Origin: CAYXRK01 sp964467615 | GTDB taxonomy: Bacteria; Hydrogenedentota; Hydrogenedentia; Hydrogenedentales; GCA-2746185 | Direction: 5' to 3' | DNA: 5,982 bases | Assembly (NCBI GenBank): GCA_964467615.1 | Contig: CAYXRK010000243.1 | Span: 1 to 5,982 of the forward strand | Shown: positions 5,101 through 5,982 of the stretch, one piece after another | Layout: each line of letters starts with the position of its first letter | Position numbering within the stretch: position 1 is the stretch's first letter | Translations under genes and position numbers: made by a program | The notes under the pieces: generated by a model | What the model saw: the letters and a program-made list of their open reading frames with translations, nothing else | Told to the model about the DNA's origin: nothing | Database searches by the model: none

Positions 5101-5982
5101 AGACAAAAAGGCGCAGCAAAAGTTCACGCGGCTGGTGAATATGGCGGCGATGGAAGAGGCCAAGCTGATCGCGTTTCGCGACAGCGAGATCGATGGTTTG
5201 CGCAAGGGCGATGACCTGCCTCCCGGCGTAATCAAGCATGTAAAGGTGTTCGTTGCGACGAAACGACGCATGTCGGTCGGTGATAAGATGGCCGGCCGTC
5301 ACGGAAACAAGGGCGTCGTGGCGCGCATCGTTCCGCGTGAGGACATGCCGTTCATGCCGGACGGCCAACCGATTCAGATTCTGCTCAATCCGCTTGGCGT
5401 GCCCTCGCGCATGAACGTCGGTCAGTTGCTCGAGACGCAATTGGGTTGGGCGGTCCGCGCGCTGGGGATGAAGGTGGCGTCGCCGGTATTCAATGGCGCG
5501 TCCGAAGAAGTCATCCAGGGGTTTATGCGCAAAGCGGGCCTTCCGGAAGACGGCAAGATTAGTTTGCGTGACGGCAGGTCGGGGCGGGCAATGGACCAGT
5601 TGGCGACCGTTGGGTATATCTACATGCTCAAACTGAACCATCTCGTGGACGACAAAATCCACGCGCGGGCCATCGGGCCGTACTCGCTCGTGACGCAGCA
5701 ACCGTTGGGCGGCAAGGCGCAGTTCGGCGGGCAGCGGTTCGGCGAAATGGAAGTGTGGGCGCTGCAGGCCTACGGCGCGGCGCACACATTGCAAGAGCTT
5801 TTGACGATCAAATCCGACGATATCCAGGGCCGCACGAAGGCCTACGAATCAATCGTGCGAGGCGACAACGAAGTCGACGCGGGTACGCCCGAGTCGTTCA
5901 ATGTGCTCATGCGCGAAATGCAGAGTTTGTGTCTGGACGTGGTGAAACTGGTGAAAGTGGAAGGCGTGCTCGAACCGGCAGT
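2153..5982 (+). CDS. rpoB: DNA-directed RNA polymerase beta subunit (3' end missing)
   Basis: 1276 codons are present without a frameshift; only the extreme C terminus lies beyond the window. Beta forms one pincer and half the active site of RNA polymerase. Visible landmarks are ERVIVSQLHKSPGV in the N-terminal part, the lobe with a reduced form of the E. coli insertion, rifampicin cluster I at 467-495, PIETPEGPNIGL at 520-531, WEGYNFEDAI at 770-779 with the acidic pair E776/D777 near the active site, the flap from about 809, and the catalytic-region lysines K1045 and K1053 in GDKMAGRHGNKG (E. coli K1065 and K1073). A charged, helix-rich insertion at about 905-1020 corresponds to the lineage-specific insertion of Gram-negative type. 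The roughly 50-residue segment E. coli has before the TPVFDGA-like motif is missing. The C-terminal clamp motif GGKAQFGGQRFGEMEVWAL is present. Residue H473 stands where E. coli has Q513, I478 at N518 and M532 at I572. rpoC would be expected next. The upstream neighbour is flaG, not rplL. Confidence 0.98.
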   Translation, partial: MAVAYKGPASRPSLGTIPDVVPLPKLIDIQLHSYGDFLQWETPPDERKLTGLQEVFQDVFPISSPDQMTKLEFVHYNFVPPKFTVQECQMRGVTYAASLKALLRLVRLEEIGTSDETREKLIVEQEVFLGELPMMTPTGTFIINGAERVIVSQLHKSPGVSFETKIHQNGKKLLSARVIPYRGAWLEFEYDISDTLWLIIDRRSRMLATSFLKCFGYVENDEILRLFYDTETAVLGRSKVKIGSKSIEPRELVGRIIASDVIDGDTGEILAEACHEITELSIDRLMASRAKEVELVSVEDLQKDRTIVDTLAQDRCQTEEDANRELYTRIRPGDPATDSTCRTFFQRMFFDASRYDFAPVGRYKINRKLGLEIPQLTKTLTKEDVVATLQYLVRLRGGEGVFDDIDHLGNRRVRAVGELLSNQFRIGLVRMERTVRERMNFQDEEQLTPQSLVNPKPVSAVIKDFFGRSQLSHFMDQINPLAELTHKRRLSALGPGGLSRERAGFEVRDVHPTHYGRICPIETPEGPNIGLMASLATYARINEYGFLETPYRKVENGKVIEQIEMLSAYDEDNYTIAQANAELDSRNRFTSPTVLSRHRGDFPKAPPDQVDYMDISPKQLVSVAAALIPFLEHDDANRALMGSNMQRQAVPLLRADSPLVGTGLEHEVAKNAGTVVRADRGGTVEYADSEIIRINVSKRGDTSGNPFRTEQDEYILKKFVRSNQNTCINQRPIVSKGDKLEPGDIIADGPATDNGELALGQNVLCAFLPWEGYNFEDAIILSEDLVKEDSFTSIHVQVFELEARDTKLGPEEITRDIPNVGEEALRHLDENGLARIGSKVKPGDILVGKVTPKGETELAPEEKLLRAIFGEKAEDVRDASLNVSPGVDGVVVDVRVASRRDKEGSKTAVTQEVNRIKRQYEERIEEVRKTFVELMKDDLMGVKIVEDVVDYKSGELVLEKNKRIKVSHLDKADYGVLARLQIEDKKAQQKFTRLVNMAAMEEAKLIAFRDSEIDGLRKGDDLPPGVIKHVKVFVATKRRMSVGDKMAGRHGNKGVVARIVPREDMPFMPDGQPIQILLNPLGVPSRMNVGQLLETQLGWAVRALGMKVASPVFNGASEEVIQGFMRKAGLPEDGKISLRDGRSGRAMDQLATVGYIYMLKLNHLVDDKIHARAIGPYSLVTQQPLGGKAQFGGQRFGEMEVWALQAYGAAHTLQELLTIKSDDIQGRTKAYESIVRGDNEVDAGTPESFNVLMREMQSLCLDVVKLVKVEGVLEPA

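Overview
The window is a GC-rich bacterial chromosomal segment in which every supported gene is on the + strand. In order it holds the last codons of an upstream gene, a flagellin, a FlaG-family protein, and rpoB (beta subunit of RNA polymerase), which runs off the right edge. The beta subunit has the Gram-negative type of insertion between flap and catalytic lysines but lacks the extra segment Escherichia coli carries near its C terminus. The upstream gene ends in a Glu-Gly repeat tail. Such tails are known from secreted proteins of several environmental phyla (for example Hydrogenedentota, Lentisphaerota and Planctomycetota relatives). I infer a flagellated bacterium outside the Proteobacteria, probably from such a lineage, but the phylum cannot be fixed from the sequence alone.

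Layout. 1-48: tail of an unidentified gene, closed by a strong intrinsic terminator (90-119). 162-189: a sigma-28 (FliA/SigD) flagellar promoter, whose two 8-base boxes both match the E. coli consensus. It is followed by a leader of about 335 nt with several hairpins. The last hairpin shows GGA in its loop just upstream of a Shine-Dalgarno that itself contains a GGA, the arrangement seen at CsrA-controlled flagellin mRNAs. 532-1353: a compact flagellin. 1454-1798: flaG, separated from the flagellin by a GC hairpin without a U-tract. 1799-2152: a 354-base regulatory gap with two terminator-like or hairpin elements, a tandem 13-bp repeat touching the -35 box of a good sigma-70 promoter (1983-2011), and a terminator-like hairpin plus T-run (2085-2116) inside the rpoB leader. 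2153-5982: rpoB, 1276 codons seen and nearly complete.

How it works together. The left half is a flagellar filament unit: sigma-28 transcription, probable post-transcriptional control of flagellin, and a filament-associated accessory protein. The right half is the housekeeping polymerase locus. It is not preceded by rplJ-rplL as in the usual rplKAJL-rpoBC order, and it appears to have its own promoter and attenuator. The most interesting points are the CsrA-like flagellin leader, the free-standing attenuated rpoB promoter beside flagellar genes, and unusual residues in the rifampicin pocket of RpoB. I found no mobile elements, CRISPR arrays, tRNAs or rRNAs, and no clearly new multi-gene system.
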